From Amycolatopsis lexingtonensis (GTDB taxonomy: Bacteria > Actinomycetota > Actinomycetes > Mycobacteriales > Pseudonocardiaceae), in contig NZ_JADBEG010000001.1 of the NCBI RefSeq assembly GCF_014873755.1, positions 9,336,501-9,400,500 on the forward strand: DNA of 64,000 bases, written 5' to 3'. This document shows, piece after piece, positions 62,170 through 64,000 of the stretch (its first letter is position 1; every line of letters begins with the position of its first letter). The position numbers and the translations under genes were made by a program. The notes under the pieces were generated by a model that worked only from the letters and a program-made list of their open reading frames with translations, was not told the origin of the DNA and did not search any database.

Positions 62170-62211
62170 TTGTCCGCACTCCCCGGCGCCCGGACACGGA
62201 AGGCGTTCCCC

Positions 62212-63603
62212 ATGACCCTGCTCGCGCGACTGGATCGGCTCCCGCTGAGCCGGCCCCACTACAAACTGCTGCTCATCGGCGGGCTCGGCTACACCTTCGA
62301 CGGCATGGACTCGGCGGTCGTCGCCTTCCTGCTGCCCAGCGCCAAGGCGGCGTGGGGTCTCGACAACGGCCAGCTCGGCCTGATCGGCTCCGCGACGCCG
62401 TTCGGCTTCCTCTTCGGCGCGATCGCGGCCGGCCTGCTCGGCGACCGCATCGGCCGCAAGAAGGTCATGATGTACGCGCTGGCGTTCTACGCGCTGTTCT
62501 CCGTCATCGCGTCCTTCTCGCCCAACTACGAAGTCTTCCTGGGCGCCCGGGTCCTGGCCGGCGCCGGCGCCGGCGCGGAAAGCGCGATCATCGCGCCGTT
62601 CCTGTCCGAGTTCGTCCCGGCCAAACGGCGCGGCTGGTTCGTCGGCGCGCTCGCCGGGTTCTTCTCCTTCGGGTTCGTGGCGGCCGCGCTGATCGGGCGG
62701 TTCGTGGTGCCGTCGTTCGACGAAGGCTGGCGCGTCGCGCAGCTCGTCACCGCGCTGCCGATCGTGATGCTGCTGTGGTGGCGCCGATCCCTGCCCGAGT
62801 CGCCGCGGTTCCTGCTCGCGCAAGGACGTTCGGCCGAAGCCGAGACCGTCGTCGCCAAGATCGAACGCGACGTCGAGCGGGCGACCGGCACGGTCCTGCC
62901 GCCGGTGCCCCCGGCCGACGCGCAGCCCGCGACCGAAACGCCGAAGGTCAACCTGCTCAGTGCGCTGAAGTTCCTGTGGAGCCCCGCGATGCGGCGCCGG
63001 ACGGCGGTGATCTGGACCGTCTGGTTCGTGATCACGTTCTCCTACTACGGTTTCTTCTCGTGGATCCCGACGCTGCTCGTGGAGCGCGGCATCACGGTGA
63101 CCAAGAGCTTCGAGTTCTCGATCATCATCTATCTGGCCCAGGTGCCCGGGTACTTCTCGGCCGCGTGGCTGTCCGAACGGCTCGACCGCAAGCACACGAT
63201 CGCGCTGTACCTGGCGGGTTCGGCCGTGAGCGCGTTCTGGCTGAGCCAGACGAGTGCACCGTGGTCGATCACCCTCGCCGGCGCGGTGCTGTCGTTCTTC
63301 CTCAACGGCACCTACGCCGGGGTGTACTCCTACACGCCCGAGGTGTTCCCGACCTGGATCCGCGCCAGCGGCACCGGCCTGTCCAGCGCGTTCGGCCGGG
63401 TCGGCAGCATCCTGGCGCCGACGATCATCGGCCTGTCCGCGGCGAGCCTCGGCTTCGCCGGCGTCTTCGGCCTGACGACGGCGGTGCTGGCGGCCGGCGT
63501 GCTCTGCGTGCTCGTCTTCGGCCTGTCCACCGCGGGCCGCTCCCTGGAAGAACTGACCGAACACGGCGCCCCGAAGGCGGTCGCGAAGGAGATGACGAAG
63601 TGA
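62212..63603 (+). CDS. MFS transporter (AAHS/sugar-acid symporter-like)
   Basis: 463 residues, 12 transmembrane helices. LLLIGGLGYTFDGMDSAVVA is helix 1 with the acidic motif of the aromatic acid:H+ symporter and related families. LLGDRIGRKKVMMYALAFYA is the loop 2-3 signature, with the PESPRFLLAQGR segment after helix 6. It probably imports an organic acid. It is divergent from the RpiR gene and coupled to the next gene by a GTGA overlap. ATG 62212 follows GGAAGGCG. Confidence 0.93.
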   Translation: MTLLARLDRLPLSRPHYKLLLIGGLGYTFDGMDSAVVAFLLPSAKAAWGLDNGQLGLIGSATPFGFLFGAIAAGLLGDRIGRKKVMMYALAFYALFSVIASFSPNYEVFLGARVLAGAGAGAESAIIAPFLSEFVPAKRRGWFVGALAGFFSFGFVAAALIGRFVVPSFDEGWRVAQLVTALPIVMLLWWRRSLPESPRFLLAQGRSAEAETVVAKIERDVERATGTVLPPVPPADAQPATETPKVNLLSALKFLWSPAMRRRTAVIWTVWFVITFSYYGFFSWIPTLLVERGITVTKSFEFSIIIYLAQVPGYFSAAWLSERLDRKHTIALYLAGSAVSAFWLSQTSAPWSITLAGAVLSFFLNGTYAGVYSYTPEVFPTWIRASGTGLSSAFGRVGSILAPTIIGLSAASLGFAGVFGLTTAVLAAGVLCVLVFGLSTAGRSLEELTEHGAPKAVAKEMTK

Positions 63604-64000
63604 GTTTGTCCACTGTGGAGGAACGGGTGCGCGCCGAGCTGGGCGTGCGGCTGTTCACGGTGCTGGCCTGGCTCCCGGAGCAGCGGGCGCTGCGCCGGGT
63701 GCACAGCAGTCATCCCGCGGAGTACCCGGTGGGCGGCGAGAAGACGGTGGAGGTCGCGGCCGGCTGGCTCGACCGCTGCATCACCGCGCGCGAGCCGTAC
63801 TTCGGCCCGGACCGCGCGGCGGTGCGCGAGGTCTTCGCCGACCACGAGCTGATCGAATCCCTCGGCTGCGGCTCGATCATCAACGTCCCGGTGGTGTCCG
63901 GCGACCGCACGCTCGGGGTGCTGAACATCCTCGACGCGGAAGGCGCGTACGACGAGAAGTCGGTCGCGGTGGCGGAATCCCTGGCGCCGCTCGCGGTGCC
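63600..64000 (+). CDS. GAF domain protein, 3' truncated by the window edge
   Basis: It starts at GTG 63600, overlapping the MFS stop (GTGA). The 133 residues seen read as a GAF domain: VRLFTVLAWLPEQRALRRVH, ELIESLGCGSIINVPVVSGD then RTLGVLNILDAEGAYDEKSV. It resembles stand-alone GAF proteins found next to MFS transporters and dicarboxylic-acid enzymes in actinobacteria. It may sense the transported compound. The C-terminus is outside the window. Confidence 0.85.
   Translation, partial: MSLSTVEERVRAELGVRLFTVLAWLPEQRALRRVHSSHPAEYPVGGEKTVEVAAGWLDRCITAREPYFGPDRAAVREVFADHELIESLGCGSIINVPVVSGDRTLGVLNILDAEGAYDEKSVAVAESLAPLAV

Noticed and set aside
60901..62211. Possible N-terminal extension of the MFS transporter
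   Set aside because: The extension lies opposite the RpiR and racemase-like genes and lacks domains; the ATG at 62212 has a ribosome binding site and starts at a normal MFS N-terminus.

Overview
The window comes from a high-GC actinomycete. Marks of this group include an SsgA-like protein, ShbA- and SigK-type ECF sigma factors, AfsR/SARP and XRE-STAND-TPR regulators, DUF5709 and DUF222/HNH (13E12-type) proteins, and many starts that look leaderless (TANNNT box 6-7 nt before the start codon). Intergenic palindromes built on GAATGA[C/G]TCATTC, and hairpins with CCCAATGTGGCGTT arms, recall repeats I remember from Amycolatopsis. Amycolatopsis or a close pseudonocardial relative is therefore my best guess, but it is not proven. 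No rRNA, tRNA, CRISPR array, transposase or integrase was seen.

Layout. 1-7.9 kb: end of a beta-helix glycoside hydrolase, an F420-type oxidoreductase, a GNAT acetyltransferase, a PLP decarboxylase, a secreted GH18 chitinase with a DasR-like operator, a MerR/MFS pair and a DUF222/HNH protein. 7.9-22 kb: a SARP-NB-ARC-TPR regulator, DUF5709 protein, secreted cyclase-family protein, GGDEF-EAL protein, ABC exporter operon, amidohydrolase-SigJ pair, and an SDR/acyl-CoA ligase operon facing a TetR gene.

22-33.7 kb is the most unusual part. It holds a SEFIR-NPCBM protein, an XRE-NB-ARC-TPR regulator preceded by two very small ORFs (53 and 18 codons), a protein with an actinobacterial N-terminal module of unknown function, a membrane Ser/Thr kinase with an NPCBM-like ectodomain, a TIR-NB-ARC-TPR protein 2 nt upstream of the kinase, and two ShbA-like sigma factors. 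It reads as an NLR-like signalling or conflict locus.

34-45 kb: S4 RNA-binding protein, Tat-exported cholesterol oxidase with a perfect KstR-type motif, AhpD-like and DapB-like genes, IlvD, an AMP ligase, an SsgA-like protein, and a sigK-rskA-fasciclin lipoprotein set with a SigK-like promoter before the lipoprotein. 45-49.6 kb: TetR/alcohol dehydrogenase pair with three operators, a secreted polyester-hydrolase-like (cutinase/PETase family) enzyme, a nested 227-bp palindrome, another TetR, and an FrnE-like DsbA protein.

49.8-59.4 kb is a carbohydrate locus: LacI regulator, two ABC permeases, a binding lipoprotein, GH51 arabinofuranosidase, GH35 beta-galactosidase and secreted GH30 with a lectin-like tail. 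Together these point to type II arabinogalactan side chains as the substrate. 59.7-64 kb: a GAF-ANTAR regulator, an Asp/Glu-racemase/maleate-isomerase-like enzyme, an RpiR regulator, a divergent MFS transporter, and a GAF protein running off the edge.
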